Shown: in pieces, positions 15,936 through 25,920 of the stretch
Layout: each line of letters starts with the position of its first letter
How positions within the stretch are numbered: the first letter of the stretch is position 1
Assembly (NCBI GenBank): GCA_903893795.1
Contig: CAITNO010000033.1
Span: forward strand, 31,394 to 95,393
Direction of reading: 5' to 3'
DNA: 64,000 bases
Source of the DNA: Candidatus Hydrogenedentota bacterium
Lineage (GTDB): Bacteria > Hydrogenedentota > Hydrogenedentia > Hydrogenedentales > CAITNO01
Notes under the pieces: generated by a model
Told to the model about the DNA's origin: nothing
Databases searched by the model: none
Seen by the model: the letters and a program-made list of their open reading frames with translations, nothing else
Translations under genes and position numbers: made by a program

Positions 15936-18500
15936 TCATTTCATGACCGTGCCGCTGACGCCGCGGTTGACCAGTGAGGCGATACCCGTCAGCACTTGGG
16001 CCAGATTCATGCCGCCCGGCGAGGCAATGTACCGCGGCTCCCAGCGGGGGTGAAACTTTTCCTTGTACAGCCGCAGCCCCTGGAAATTGTAGAAACGGCC
16101 GCCGTGCTCGTAGAACATGGAGGCAAAGCGGTTCCAGAGCGGGGTGGATTGGCCGCCCTCAATGCCCGATAGCGGTGCCATTCCCAGGTTAAACCGGGCA
16201 AATCCCCGCTGCCCCCCCCACTTGATCAGGTGCAGGAAAAGGGCCTCCATGGCCCCGTCGGGCGCGTCGTTCCGCTGCCGCATGAGGTCCACGCTCAATT
16301 CCGTGCCGTCGCCCGATTCCAGCATGTTGGCAAAGGCGACCATGCGGCCGTTGCGGCGCAGGAGCGCCATGGGGAAACGGCACAGGTAGGTCTCATCGAA
16401 GTACCCAAGCGAAAAGGCCTTTTCCCGGGTGTTCTTCTTCGCCAGCCATTCGTTGGAAATCTGCCGCAGTTCGGGGAGGAGCGCGGGCACTCCGGCGCAC
16501 TCCACGACTTCAAAGCTTACCCCGTCCCGTTCCATCCGGTGCAGCAGGTTGCGCTCGTTTTTGTGCGAGGCGCCGTCGAGCGTCCAGGTGCGGAGGTCCA
16601 CCATGGCCTCCTCACCGAACTTGGTCAGCGACAGGCCAATATCGGCATACAGGTGCAGCGTTTCAGGGCGCACCTGGTAGAAAACGGTCAGCAGCCCGGC
16701 GCGGTCGCAGAGGTCGCGGAAATCCCAGATCAGGTCGCGCGCCGCTTCGGGGTCGCCCACGGGGTCGCCCATCGCCACGGCGCAGCCGCCCGAAAGGCCA
16801 TACATGACAAAGGCCGGGCGCGTCTCGTGAAACAGAAACTGTTTGTCGCCCAGATAGCCCAGCAGGGCGCCTGTGTTGCCCGAGCGGGCCACCGCCTCCC
16901 CGATGCGGTCCCAGTCGGGCGGCGCACTGTTGGGAATCATGGTTGCCGGACGGAGCAACCGCATCAGCGCCAGGCCCGCCAGCAGCACCCCCGCACCGAC
17001 GGAGGCGCGCAAGGCGCGCGGCGCGCCCTCGGAAAAGGCAAACTGCCACCACAGTTCGGAGGAGTATTCCACATGCCGGTAGGCGAAGAAGAGCAGCCAG
17101 GTCGTGCTTGCCGCAATCGCGGCGATGGCCCCCACCCAGCCGAAGCCGAAGCGCGGCGCAAACAGGGAGGAGTGGCGCTGAAATTCGCCGTGGCAGGGAA
17201 TCAGCGCGGCCAGCATGATGCCCAACACCACCGCCTCCTCGTAGTCCAACCCCTTGAGCAGCGACAGCACCGCGCCTGCCGCCAGCAGGATGGAGGTGAG
17301 CCAGTAGGCCGCGTCCACGCGGCGCTGCAGGGCGCGTCCGAGAAAGAGCAGCAGCACCCCCACAAGACTCGACAGGAAATGGGACAATTCGACCATGGGC
17401 AGGGGCACCAGCCCCTGCAGCAGCGTGATGCGGTTGTGCTCGGGGGGCGTGGCGCCCGAGAACAGCAGGATGGCGCCGCCCGCCGTGGTCATTACGGCGA
17501 AAACACTGGGAATGAGCGGGGACAGGTTGCGCAGCAGCAGGGAGAAGCGTTCCAGCACGGCGGATCGGCCCAGTATTTCATGGGCGCCCAGCAGCGCGCA
17601 GGCGATGAACAGGGGCACGAAGTAATAGACCGTGCGGTACAGCAGGATCGTGCTGATGAGATGGGGTCCCGATACGTAGGGCGCCAGAAAGGCCACGATG
17701 ACCGTTTCGAACACACCCAATCCGCCCGGCACCTGGCTCACCAGTCCCGCAATGATGGCGATCATGAAGAAGCCCGCAAAGGACAGGAAGCCCAGCGGCT
17801 TGTCAAGGTGGAGCAGACTATAGAAGACCCCGCTCGTGAGCGTGAGATCCACCGCGCCCACCAGAATCTGGCCCAGGGCCAGCCGTCCGCCGGGCAGGGC
17901 CAGCTCGTGGCCGCGCCACCGAATGACACCCCAGCCCGCCGCGCTCAGCGCCAAATAGGCTGCGGAAAAGGAAAGCAGCGCCACGCCGAGGGGAATGTGC
18001 AGATGGGCGGGAAACAGGGCCGGCAGCGCGCCGGCCGGTTCCAGCAGGCAGGCCAGTCCGCCCATGGTGGCAAAGCCCACCCATCCCGTCACGGTGCAGA
18101 AGGTGACGATGCGGGCGATTTGGCCCGGTTCCACGCCCCAGGCCGAATAGAGCCGGAAGCGCACCGCGCCGCCGCTGAGCACCGAATGCCCCACGTTGTT
18201 GCTCAGCGCATAGCCGATAAACGAGGCCAGCGCGAGCCGGTGGTAGGGCAGCGACTCGCCTGCATAGCGAAATCCGAGCACATCGAACAGCGTGAGCATG
18301 AAATAACTGCCCGCGGCGAAGCACGCCGCGACGGCCACATGGGCCAGGGTGATTTCCTGAAAGGCCGCGCGCAGTTCGTGGGCATGGTACTCCCGAAAGA
18401 CACGGTGCATCGCGTATGCCGCGATTAGAAACACCACCACCCCGAACAGGGGCGCGGCACGCCTGACCAGCGCGCCCACCGAAAATGTCTCGGCCTTCAT
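15936..18500 (-). CDS. mprF: Phosphatidylglycerol lysyltransferase/flippase MprF
   Basis: 854 residues from the ATG at 18500; a TTG 12 bases earlier is in frame but too close to the GAGGG ribosome site. The N-terminal ~530 residues are multi-spanning (LPG_synthase_TM/UPF0104 type, with GYALSNNVGHSVLSGGAVRF and SQVPGGLGVFETV). The C-terminal ~300 residues match the DUF2156 synthase domain (GDPVGDPEAARDLIWDF, MVAFANMLE, FNLGMAPLSG). It should move lysine or another amino acid from aminoacyl-tRNA onto phosphatidylglycerol and flip the product, lowering surface charge and giving resistance to cationic peptides. The amino-acid specificity cannot be read. Confidence 0.93.
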   Translation of the reverse strand: MKAETFSVGALVRRAAPLFGVVVFLIAAYAMHRVFREYHAHELRAAFQEITLAHVAVAACFAAGSYFMLTLFDVLGFRYAGESLPYHRLALASFIGYALSNNVGHSVLSGGAVRFRLYSAWGVEPGQIARIVTFCTVTGWVGFATMGGLACLLEPAGALPALFPAHLHIPLGVALLSFSAAYLALSAAGWGVIRWRGHELALPGGRLALGQILVGAVDLTLTSGVFYSLLHLDKPLGFLSFAGFFMIAIIAGLVSQVPGGLGVFETVIVAFLAPYVSGPHLISTILLYRTVYYFVPLFIACALLGAHEILGRSAVLERFSLLLRNLSPLIPSVFAVMTTAGGAILLFSGATPPEHNRITLLQGLVPLPMVELSHFLSSLVGVLLLFLGRALQRRVDAAYWLTSILLAAGAVLSLLKGLDYEEAVVLGIMLAALIPCHGEFQRHSSLFAPRFGFGWVGAIAAIAASTTWLLFFAYRHVEYSSELWWQFAFSEGAPRALRASVGAGVLLAGLALMRLLRPATMIPNSAPPDWDRIGEAVARSGNTGALLGYLGDKQFLFHETRPAFVMYGLSGGCAVAMGDPVGDPEAARDLIWDFRDLCDRAGLLTVFYQVRPETLHLYADIGLSLTKFGEEAMVDLRTWTLDGASHKNERNLLHRMERDGVSFEVVECAGVPALLPELRQISNEWLAKKNTREKAFSLGYFDETYLCRFPMALLRRNGRMVAFANMLESGDGTELSVDLMRQRNDAPDGAMEALFLHLIKWGGQRGFARFNLGMAPLSGIEGGQSTPLWNRFASMFYEHGGRFYNFQGLRLYKEKFHPRWEPRYIASPGGMNLAQVLTGIASLVNRGVSGTVMK

Positions 18501-18588
18501 TGTGCTATTCAACCCTCACGCTCGGACCCCTCCGCGCAGTAAAAAGGGAGGACGGGATGCTGACGTCCCGCCGCTGTTCTCCGCCGGA

Positions 18589-18945
18589 TCAGGCCTCTTC
18601 GCCCGGGTCTTCCGCGGAATCAACCACGACATCGTCCTCCACCGGCACCACTTCCGCCAGCGCCTCGCAGGCCGCCAAGGCATCCTCGGCGCGCACCCGC
18701 ACCGTGGTTCCCCCCACGCTGCCGAGCAGGAGGCCGGCCAGCGCTGTCTGAACCCAGGCCTCAATGCCGCAACTCTCCAGCTTGGCGCGGACCAGATCGG
18801 CCGGGCCTTCCTCGCCCTCGTACACGGTGACGAGTTCGGTGTACTCCTCCTCGTCCGCCGGGAGCGCCTCCACCAAGTCGGTCTCGCATTCGGCGCAGCG
18901 GGTGTACTCCGCTTCAAATTCGGAACCGCACTTCGGGCAAAACAT
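18589..18945 (-). CDS. Zinc-ribbon plus DUF2007-like small protein
   Basis: 118 residues. The first ~22 residues form a zinc ribbon with two C-x2-C knuckles (MFCPKCGSEFE and RCAECETD). The rest fits the DUF2007 pattern: LVTVYEGEEGPADLVRAKLE, an ability-to-bind-like beta-alpha-beta core, and VRVRAEDALAACEALAEV. It is acidic and probably cytoplasmic, perhaps a small signalling or adaptor protein. A GGGAGGA ribosome site lies just past an AACGC-A-GCGTT palindrome at about 18961-18975. It lies 88 bases upstream of mprF on the same strand, so co-transcription is plausible. Confidence 0.8.
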   Translation of the reverse strand: MFCPKCGSEFEAEYTRCAECETDLVEALPADEEEYTELVTVYEGEEGPADLVRAKLESCGIEAWVQTALAGLLLGSVGGTTVRVRAEDALAACEALAEVVPVEDDVVVDSAEDPGEEA

Positions 18946-19097
18946 AGACTATCCTCCCGCAACGCAGCGTTGCGTTTTGACGGGCGCCCGCCGCCCGGTG
19001 AGAATCCGGAAGACGGCGCACGCCTCTATCGGAAGCATAGCATATCCGACCGGCCCGCAGGGCTTTCGTCACCTTTCTGTTCCCCTGCGTTCTCGGT

Positions 19098-19103
19098 TAT
19101 GAT
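19098..19103 (+). promoter_or_regulatory. -10 box of the Tat TIM-barrel gene, leaderless layout
   Basis: TATGAT followed by six bases (TAACGC) and then the ATG at 19110. No ribosome site is present. The -35 region is weak (TTCTGT at 17-bp spacing). Confidence 0.45.
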
Positions 19104-19109
19104 TAACGC

Positions 19110-20687
19110 ATGAAACCATTCACACGGCGACATTTTCTGGCGGGCGCCGCAGCGCTCGCGGGCGGCGCGGCCTTCGCGCAGGACACACCAAAGCTCCTTT
19201 CCCCGGCCCCTGCCGCGGGCCAGCGGCGGAGCTGCTACAACAACTTCGCCGAGCACCTGCTCAACGCCTTCAATCCCAACATGATCTATCCTGGGCTGCC
19301 GAACCGGTGGAGCGACGAGGCCTGGTTCCGCTTCATCGACATGATCGGCGATTTCGGCTTCACCCATTTCGAGTTCTGGCTCGTGCCGCGCCTCTTCAGC
19401 CGCGCCGGGTTGGAAGAGCCCTTCGGCGAGGCCTTCGCCAGACAGATGAACGCGATCATCGCCCACGGCCACGAACGGGGCGTGGGTGTCAAACTGCTCG
19501 CCGCGCTCACGACCGTCGGCGAAGACTGGCACACGCACTGTCCCAACGTTCCCGAAGAATGGGACGAGGTGGTCATGCTTTGGGACCGCTGGACCAAGCG
19601 GCTGCCGGGGCTGGGCGTGGTCGGCATTTTTCCGGGCGACCCCGGCGGCTGCTCGCGCAACGGCTGCACCGCCAACACCTTCATCGACGGCGCGCTGAAG
19701 ATCGCCGAACTGGTGAAGAAGAACCAGCCGCAGGCGGAAATTGAAATTGGCACCTGGGGTACGCCCTTCTGGGGTTGGGGCACCATCGAGGGACCGCCGG
19801 GCTGGAAGGGCGAGTTCATCCAGTCCATCCAGGGCACGGCGTGGAAGTTCGACAAGAAACGCGCCGACGAGGCCATGGCCTATTTCCTAAAGCGCCTGCC
19901 CGATTATCCGAAGGACACCTCGGTTTCCATTAACCTCGCCTTCAACCCCGACGGCAACCCGGACCAGGGCGGCGGCGAAATGGACGCACGGCCCTGGGCA
20001 CGCGAAATCGCAAAAACGAACCGCGTGCTCACCTGGGATTTCAGCCTCACCGAAGGCGAGAATGCGGTGACGCCCCATTACCGTTTTGGACGCCTCTTTG
20101 CCCAGCGCAAGCGCGAGCAGGAGGCAGCACCCTACAGCGGCGGCATCTGTTTCACCATGACCCCGCTGCTCAACCAGTTGTCGCTGTACCAGTCGGCGCA
20201 GTCCTTCCTGAACAACGACGCCGATCCGGCCGCACTCACGCGCAAGTTCTACCGGCGGCTCTTCGGCGCCGAGGCCGAGAAGCTGAACGAACTGTTGCCG
20301 CTCTTCGAGATCATCCCCGACTGGGGCAATTACAACAGGATCGACATGCCCCGGAAGGATTACCACGCGCGCATGGCCGAGGGCGCCGACCTGCTGCACG
20401 CGCTCGAAGGCAAGGCCGACAACAGTGTGCCCTTCCATCCCAACCCGGAGGAATACCGGAAAGAGCTCCTGTTCTTCTTCGAACTCTTCAGCGACCTAAG
20501 CGGCGACGCCCCCGATTTCGACGCGCTCACAAAGCAGTATTGGAATCGCGTCTACGCCATTTATGACCACCTGCCCAAACACGTCGACCCGCGCCCCTAC
20601 GGTGCCACCGAGCGCCTCATCCGCTTCTTCGACCCCAAGTGGACCGGCGCAAGCAACGGCCCCCTGCCGGGGAAATGGAGCACCTGA
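19110..20687 (+). CDS. Tat-exported TIM-barrel-like protein, function unknown
   Basis: 525 residues. A twin-arginine signal (TRRHFLAGAAALAGGAAFA) indicates folded export. The body has the texture of a glycoside-hydrolase-type barrel: MIGDFGFTHFEFWLVPR, HGHERGVGVKLLAAL, VVGIFPGDPGGCSRNGC and EIGTWGTPFWGWG are strand-loop units rich in Trp, Asp and Glu. No defined family is recognised. Acid pairs suited to catalysis exist but cannot be assigned. There is no ribosome site; the -10 box sits six bases before the ATG. It is transcribed divergently from the zinc-ribbon gene, and the large propeller gene follows after 56 bases. Confidence 0.65.
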   Translation: MKPFTRRHFLAGAAALAGGAAFAQDTPKLLSPAPAAGQRRSCYNNFAEHLLNAFNPNMIYPGLPNRWSDEAWFRFIDMIGDFGFTHFEFWLVPRLFSRAGLEEPFGEAFARQMNAIIAHGHERGVGVKLLAALTTVGEDWHTHCPNVPEEWDEVVMLWDRWTKRLPGLGVVGIFPGDPGGCSRNGCTANTFIDGALKIAELVKKNQPQAEIEIGTWGTPFWGWGTIEGPPGWKGEFIQSIQGTAWKFDKKRADEAMAYFLKRLPDYPKDTSVSINLAFNPDGNPDQGGGEMDARPWAREIAKTNRVLTWDFSLTEGENAVTPHYRFGRLFAQRKREQEAAPYSGGICFTMTPLLNQLSLYQSAQSFLNNDADPAALTRKFYRRLFGAEAEKLNELLPLFEIIPDWGNYNRIDMPRKDYHARMAEGADLLHALEGKADNSVPFHPNPEEYRKELLFFFELFSDLSGDAPDFDALTKQYWNRVYAIYDHLPKHVDPRPYGATERLIRFFDPKWTGASNGPLPGKWST

Positions 20688-20743
20688 CCCCGAAGCAGCG
20701 GCACGGCGGTCTCCCGCGCGGTGACGAAACAGAAAGTGACAGC

Positions 20744-23700
20744 ATGACTTCATTGAAACCCCGTCGAACGATGATGCTGGCGCTTGTGCCTGCGGCGTTG
20801 CTGTGCGTCCTGGCCGGCATGGCCATGGCGGCCACCGGACCGGAAAGCGAAACCAGCAGTGTCTACTGGGATGATCAGTTCCCCATGCTCGGCGCCGACA
20901 GTAAAGTGCTTGCGCTGGCAAAGGACGGCGCGGGGAATGTCTACATTGGGGGATCCTTTCATCTGGCGGGGAATTTTCTGGCCAATCATGTGGCCAAGTG
21001 GAACGCCGCCACGTCCACCTGGTCCGCCATGGGCACGGGGATGAACGACAATGTCAACGCCCTGGCGGTGGACGGGCTGGGCAATGTGTATGCCGGCGGC
21101 CACTTCAGCACTGCCGGCGGGGTGACGGTCAACTGTGTTGCCAAGTGGGACGGCACGGCGTGGTCCGCCTTGGGAACGGGGTTGAATGATGAAGTCGAAG
21201 CCCTGGTGGTGGACGGCTCCGGCAACGTCTTCGCCGGCGGTTGGTTCACCACGGCGGGCGGCGTGACGGCCAATCATGTGGCCAAATGGAACGGCAGCGC
21301 ATGGAGCGCCCTGGGGACCGGGACAAACGCACTCGTTCTGGCGCTCGCGGCGGACGGGTCGGGAAACGTGTACGCAGGCGGCCAGTTCACGACGGCGGAC
21401 GACCTGCCGGCCAAATATATCGCCAAATGGGACGGCAGCGCATGGTCCGCCATGGGAACGGGCATGGGAGACTGGGTTTACGCCCTTGCCGCGGACGGAT
21501 CCGGCAACGTGTATGCCGGGGGCTTCTTCAGTGTTGCAGGCGGCGTGTCGGCCAGCCATGTGGCCCGGTGGGACGGCAGCGGCTGGTTCGCCATGGGAAC
21601 CGGGATGGCTGGTTCCTATCCAGTTGTCTATGCGCTTGCCTTGGACGGGGCCGGAAATGTTTGCGCCGGGGGCGGTTTTACGATGGCGGGCGGCGCACCG
21701 GCCGACCTGGTCGCCCGGTGGGACGGCACGGCGTGGTCGCCCCTGGGGACCGGAATGAGCGGCAGCGGCACCGTGGTGGTCTACGCGCTTGCCGCGGACA
21801 AGTCCGGAAAGGTCTGTGCAGGCGGCTCCTTTTCCATCGCGGGCAGTGTGAAAGCTGAAGGCGCCGCCCAATGGGACGGTGCTTCCTGGTCCGCCTTGGG
21901 GGCGGGGATCAATGACACGGTCGGGGCGCTTGCGGCGGACGGAGCGGGCAACGTCTACGCGGGCGGGGCCTTTGGTACGGCGGGCGGCGGGACGGCCAGC
22001 CATATCGCGAAATGGAATGGCGCGGCATGGTCTGAACTGGGAACGGGGATGAACGGCGCGGTTCGCGCCCTGGTGGCGGACAAATCCGGAAAAATCTATG
22101 CCGGGGGGGCATTCACCACCGCAAACAGCCTGCTGGTCAACCAGGTTGCCCAGTGGGACGGCGTCTCCTGGCGGGCGCTCAAGGCAGGGGTGGCAGGCCC
22201 GTCCTCTGAAGTGTTTGCCCTTGCGATGGACGGGGCCGGAAACCTGTACGCAGGGGGCCGTTTCACGACGGCGGACGGGGCGTCGGCCAATCGCGTCGCC
22301 AAATGGAACGGCACCGCATGGTCCGCCATGGGAACGGGGACGGACGGAAATGTTTACGCCCTTGCCACCGACGGCGCCGGCAATGTCTACGTCGGAGGCT
22401 ACTTCACGACGGCGGGCGGTGTGACAGTCAATGCCGTGGCCCGGTGGAACGGTTCCAAATGGTTTGCCCTGGGATCGGGGATGGACAACACGGTTCAGGC
22501 CCTTGCGGTGGACAGTGCAGGCAATCTGTATGCCGGGGGGCTGTTCACGACGGCAGGAGGCGTGACGGTCAATCATATCGCCAAGTGGAATGGCTCGGTG
22601 TGGTCGGCGCTGGGGTCGGGAACAACGGCTTCCGTGTACGCCCTTGCCTTGGACGGTGTCGGAAAGCTCTACAGTGGCGGCGGGGTTACAACGATAAGCG
22701 GGGTCTCCACCGCCAGCATCGCCCAGTGGAACGGCTCGGCCTGGTCGGCGCTGGGCACAGGCGGTCTGAACAACACCGTCTATGCGCTTGCGGTGAACCG
22801 CAACGCCCTTTTCGCGGGGGGCGATTTCACGAAGGCGGGGGGCACGGTCTCGGGGCGCTTTGCCGAATGGCAGCCGCGGGTGAACCAAAGCACCCTGTCG
22901 CTGACGGCGGCGCCGGGCGCGCTTACCCTTGGCAACGACAACTACGGTTTCCTCCGGCCCGCGCTTACGACCCAGGCGGGCACCACGGTAACCCACGCGG
23001 GCGGGTTGCCGGTGACGGTGACGCTGGACCGCGCCGATGAGATCCAAGTGGACGGCAACCGTGTGAGCGGTGCGTTGGCGCTTGGTCCCACATCCGCCCA
23101 GTTCGGCGGGGCGGGCGCGACACTGCGCGTGGAGTTCAGCGAGGACGATGTTGCGGCCTACGGCGTGGCCTACACCGAATTTCGCGCGGCGGCCCTCGGC
23201 TATCCGGGCAACTATCCAACAAGCAGGGAGGCGGCTTCTCTCACGGGTCTGGGCACGGCGCTCCCCGCGCCCATTCGCATCGACAACGGCAAACAGATCT
23301 ATGCGATCACGGTGCCCCTTGCGGCGACGGGCCTCACCGGCGGCGCCGTGCCCATAGCGTACTTGACACCCGCCGCGCCCACCAATCCCGGCGCAACGGA
23401 TTTCGGCACCAACTCGATCACTTGGACCTGGCAGGACAACTCCCTCGATGAAACCGGCTTCAAGGTGTGGGCCGATGCGGGCACCGGCGCGCCGGTCACA
23501 CTGGTGGCAACGACGGCGGAGAATGCCAATTACTGCCCCTATGGCGGCCTGTCACCGAATGCTCAGTGCGCCTTCCAGACGGACGCCACGAACGGCGTCC
23601 ATGAAAGCGGTAAAACGGCGGTGTTTTCCGCATGGACCCTGGCCCGCACCCCCGTGGCGCCGGTGGTGGGCGGGGCGACGCTGAACGCGCTGAATGTGGC

Positions 23701-24859
23701 CATCGGCGCCGGGGACGGCAATCCGACGATTACCGAGTACGCGGTTTACTGCACGACCACCGGCCAGTGGATGCAGGCCGACGGCACGCTGGGAGCGACT
23801 ACCGCGTGGCAGACGGCGGCGGCTTGGGGCACGAAGGCCGTGGGCGGTTTCGCCCAGGCCGCAACCTGTGCATTCACCGTGACCGCGCGCAACGGCGCGG
23901 CCGTGGAGACGGCGGCGGGCCCGTCGGCCTCGGGCACAACGCTGGATGCGGCACCGACAGCCGTGATCACGCGGGTCACCACAACGCCCACCTCGTCGGA
24001 CAGACTGGTGTTTACGGTGCTGTTCAACGAGCCCGTGGGCGGCTCGTTCATCGCCGCGCGTGTGCGGGTGGTGGGCACCCTGGCGGGAACGGCGGCGGTG
24101 TCGGGCGCGGACCCGAACTACACCGTGTCGATTGCTCTGGCAAACCGGAATGCGGACGGCACCTGCGGCATCAATATCCCTGCCGGAAAGGTCACGGACC
24201 TGACGGGCCATTTCTACGCAGGCGGCAGTTCGTCGCTGTGCACCGTCCAGAACTGGTCGGGGTTCCTCCAGCAGCCGCAGGACGCGAAGCTCTATGTGGG
24301 GGACAACCACACCTTTACTGTGCAGGTGAACGAGGGCGGCCTTCCGACGACGTATCGGTGGAAGTTCAACAACGGTTCGGCGCTGACCGACGGCGCGGCG
24401 GCCGCCCAATGGCCGCTGACCAATGTCAGCCTTGCGGCGGCGGGCAGTTATTGGTGCAGGGTCACATGCGGCGGCGTGCTGCACGTGGGCGACGTGGCGA
24501 CCGTGCAGGTGCAACCGCACGTGCAAATCACAACGGCGCCAACCGGCGGCGAAGTCACGGAGGGGGGCGGCTTCTCCTTCACGGTGACGGCGACGGGTGG
24601 CTATGGGCCGCTGGCCTACCAGTGGAAGAAGGACGGCGTGGCCATTGGCGGGGCAAATGACAGCCAGTACGCCCTTGTCGACCTGAGTGTTGGCGACAGC
24701 GGCCAGTACAGCGTGGAGGTCAGCGACACCAACACGGATATTATTGAATCGACTCCGGTCACATTGACCGTGGACCCGCGCGTTCCCGCAGCCGGACTGG
24801 GCGGACTGGCCCTGCTGGCGGTAGCCCTCGCGGCGGGAGCAGGGAAAAGGCGGCGATAG
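20744..24859 (+). CDS. Giant secreted protein: 14 kelch-like propeller repeats, Ig-like domains, CTERM-like anchor
   Basis: 1371 residues from the ATG at 20744, which directly precedes the signal peptide (LVPAALLCVLAGMAMA). Residues about 30-680 hold 14 repeats of 42-48 residues with the core ALAxDGxGNVYAGGxFTTAG followed by VAKWNGxxWSALGTG; 14 fits two seven-bladed propellers. Then come mixed beta domains and two Ig-like domains (YRWKFNNGSALTDGA and YQWKKDGVAIGGANDSQY, each closed by a DSGxYxxxV-type strand). The end, VPAAGLGGLALLAVALAAGA then KRRR, looks like a CTERM sorting or anchor helix. It is probably a surface protein; the ligand is unknown. Confidence 0.85.
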   Translation: MTSLKPRRTMMLALVPAALLCVLAGMAMAATGPESETSSVYWDDQFPMLGADSKVLALAKDGAGNVYIGGSFHLAGNFLANHVAKWNAATSTWSAMGTGMNDNVNALAVDGLGNVYAGGHFSTAGGVTVNCVAKWDGTAWSALGTGLNDEVEALVVDGSGNVFAGGWFTTAGGVTANHVAKWNGSAWSALGTGTNALVLALAADGSGNVYAGGQFTTADDLPAKYIAKWDGSAWSAMGTGMGDWVYALAADGSGNVYAGGFFSVAGGVSASHVARWDGSGWFAMGTGMAGSYPVVYALALDGAGNVCAGGGFTMAGGAPADLVARWDGTAWSPLGTGMSGSGTVVVYALAADKSGKVCAGGSFSIAGSVKAEGAAQWDGASWSALGAGINDTVGALAADGAGNVYAGGAFGTAGGGTASHIAKWNGAAWSELGTGMNGAVRALVADKSGKIYAGGAFTTANSLLVNQVAQWDGVSWRALKAGVAGPSSEVFALAMDGAGNLYAGGRFTTADGASANRVAKWNGTAWSAMGTGTDGNVYALATDGAGNVYVGGYFTTAGGVTVNAVARWNGSKWFALGSGMDNTVQALAVDSAGNLYAGGLFTTAGGVTVNHIAKWNGSVWSALGSGTTASVYALALDGVGKLYSGGGVTTISGVSTASIAQWNGSAWSALGTGGLNNTVYALAVNRNALFAGGDFTKAGGTVSGRFAEWQPRVNQSTLSLTAAPGALTLGNDNYGFLRPALTTQAGTTVTHAGGLPVTVTLDRADEIQVDGNRVSGALALGPTSAQFGGAGATLRVEFSEDDVAAYGVAYTEFRAAALGYPGNYPTSREAASLTGLGTALPAPIRIDNGKQIYAITVPLAATGLTGGAVPIAYLTPAAPTNPGATDFGTNSITWTWQDNSLDETGFKVWADAGTGAPVTLVATTAENANYCPYGGLSPNAQCAFQTDATNGVHESGKTAVFSAWTLARTPVAPVVGGATLNALNVAIGAGDGNPTITEYAVYCTTTGQWMQADGTLGATTAWQTAAAWGTKAVGGFAQAATCAFTVTARNGAAVETAAGPSASGTTLDAAPTAVITRVTTTPTSSDRLVFTVLFNEPVGGSFIAARVRVVGTLAGTAAVSGADPNYTVSIALANRNADGTCGINIPAGKVTDLTGHFYAGGSSSLCTVQNWSGFLQQPQDAKLYVGDNHTFTVQVNEGGLPTTYRWKFNNGSALTDGAAAAQWPLTNVSLAAAGSYWCRVTCGGVLHVGDVATVQVQPHVQITTAPTGGEVTEGGGFSFTVTATGGYGPLAYQWKKDGVAIGGANDSQYALVDLSVGDSGQYSVEVSDTNTDIIESTPVTLTVDPRVPAAGLGGLALLAVALAAGAGKRRR

Positions 24860-24909
24860 CCTGCGGCAGAAACCGAGACTGTTTCGTGCCCCCCTGTGCG
24901 CCGGTGGGG

Positions 24910-24915
24910 TATGAT
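24910..24915 (+). promoter_or_regulatory. -10 box of the peptidase gene, leaderless layout
   Basis: TATGAT, six bases (TGCCTT), then the ATG at 24922. No ribosome site is visible. The -35 region is not recognisable. Confidence 0.4.
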
Positions 24916-24921
24916 TGCCTT

Positions 24922-25920
24922 ATGAGACGGTTCTTTGCGATCATCCTGCTCCTGTCGGCGCTGTTGCCCTCCTGGGAGGCCCATGCGGCCAGGCTTCAGG
25001 ACGGCCCGCTGATAGTGGAATACGGGGCGGGGGATGAGGACGCCGCACAGCGCGCGATGCGTGAATTGAAGGCGGCGGTGGTGGAATTCGGTCCCCGCAT
25101 GCCGCTGGGGGACCAGCCGGTAAACGTGTTCATCGCGCCGAGTGTGGCCGCCTTTCATGACCGCGCGCCAGGATTCATGCCGGGGCAGGTGAGCGGCGTG
25201 GCCGATCCCCAGCGGGGGCTCATCACGGTCAAATCGCCGCGGTTGCGCGGCGCGCGCGCCAATTTCCTGGACACGCTGCGCCATGAGCTGGTCCATGTGC
25301 TGGTGGAGCGCAACACCAAGCCCGCCTTCATGCCGCTCTGGCTCAATGAAGGGCTGGCGATGTTTATGGCCAAGGAATATGAATTCGCCACGCCCATGAC
25401 CATGGCCGTGATGTTCTTCGAGAACCGGATGATGGAATACAAAGACCTGGACCAGGCCTTCATGAACCCCGGCCAGGAGATGGAATTTGGCGACGCCTAC
25501 GCCCAGGCCCTGTCGCTCACGCGGCACCTGTACAAGCGGCTCGGACCGGAGCGTTTCTGGCAGGTGGTGCTCGGCACGCGCACCATGGCTTTTCCAGACG
25601 CGTTGCGCCAGTACGGCGGATTCACGGTGCATGAGCTCTGGGTGGGCTATATCCGCTCCCTCTGGCTGGTGGTGCTCATAGGTGCCTTGGCCTCGGGTTC
25701 TTTCTTCACGCCCATATCCGTGCTCACCATTGTGGCCTGGTTCAGCGTGCGCAGGCAGCGGCGGAAGGTGCTGGAAGGCTGGGCCAGGGACGAGGAGGAG
25801 GAAAGGCTGCGCAACCTGGTGGACCCGATGCCGCCGCTCATGACCTGGGAAGAGGCCATCGAGGATTCCACCACCTATATCCCCGGCATTGACGATGAGG
25901 AAGACGCGGACCGCTACTGA
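24922..25920 (+). CDS. Gluzincin-type membrane-bound metallopeptidase (peptidase MA-like)
   Basis: 332 residues from the ATG at 24922; a frame 36 bases longer exists but would precede the signal peptide (RRFFAIILLLSALLPSW). The zinc site is HELVHVLVE, with the third ligand probably the Glu in LWLNEGLAMFMA 20-odd residues later, the Peptidase_MA_2 arrangement. Near the C-terminus two adjoining hydrophobic segments (LWLVVLIGALASG, ISVLTIVAWFSV) anchor it, followed by an acidic cytoplasmic tail. It should cleave envelope proteins; the substrate is unknown. No ribosome site is seen. Confidence 0.85.
   Translation: MRRFFAIILLLSALLPSWEAHAARLQDGPLIVEYGAGDEDAAQRAMRELKAAVVEFGPRMPLGDQPVNVFIAPSVAAFHDRAPGFMPGQVSGVADPQRGLITVKSPRLRGARANFLDTLRHELVHVLVERNTKPAFMPLWLNEGLAMFMAKEYEFATPMTMAVMFFENRMMEYKDLDQAFMNPGQEMEFGDAYAQALSLTRHLYKRLGPERFWQVVLGTRTMAFPDALRQYGGFTVHELWVGYIRSLWLVVLIGALASGSFFTPISVLTIVAWFSVRRQRRKVLEGWARDEEEERLRNLVDPMPPLMTWEEAIEDSTTYIPGIDDEEDADRY

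Noticed and set aside
20750..23047. Long antisense frame (765 codons) opposite the 14-repeat propeller gene
   Set aside because: It is a shadow of a repetitive GC-rich gene: Arg/His/Gly-rich, no ribosome site, no domain. The same holds for the long antisense frames at 2409-3719, 3891-5570, 16230-18428, 46831-48678 and 53176-55485.
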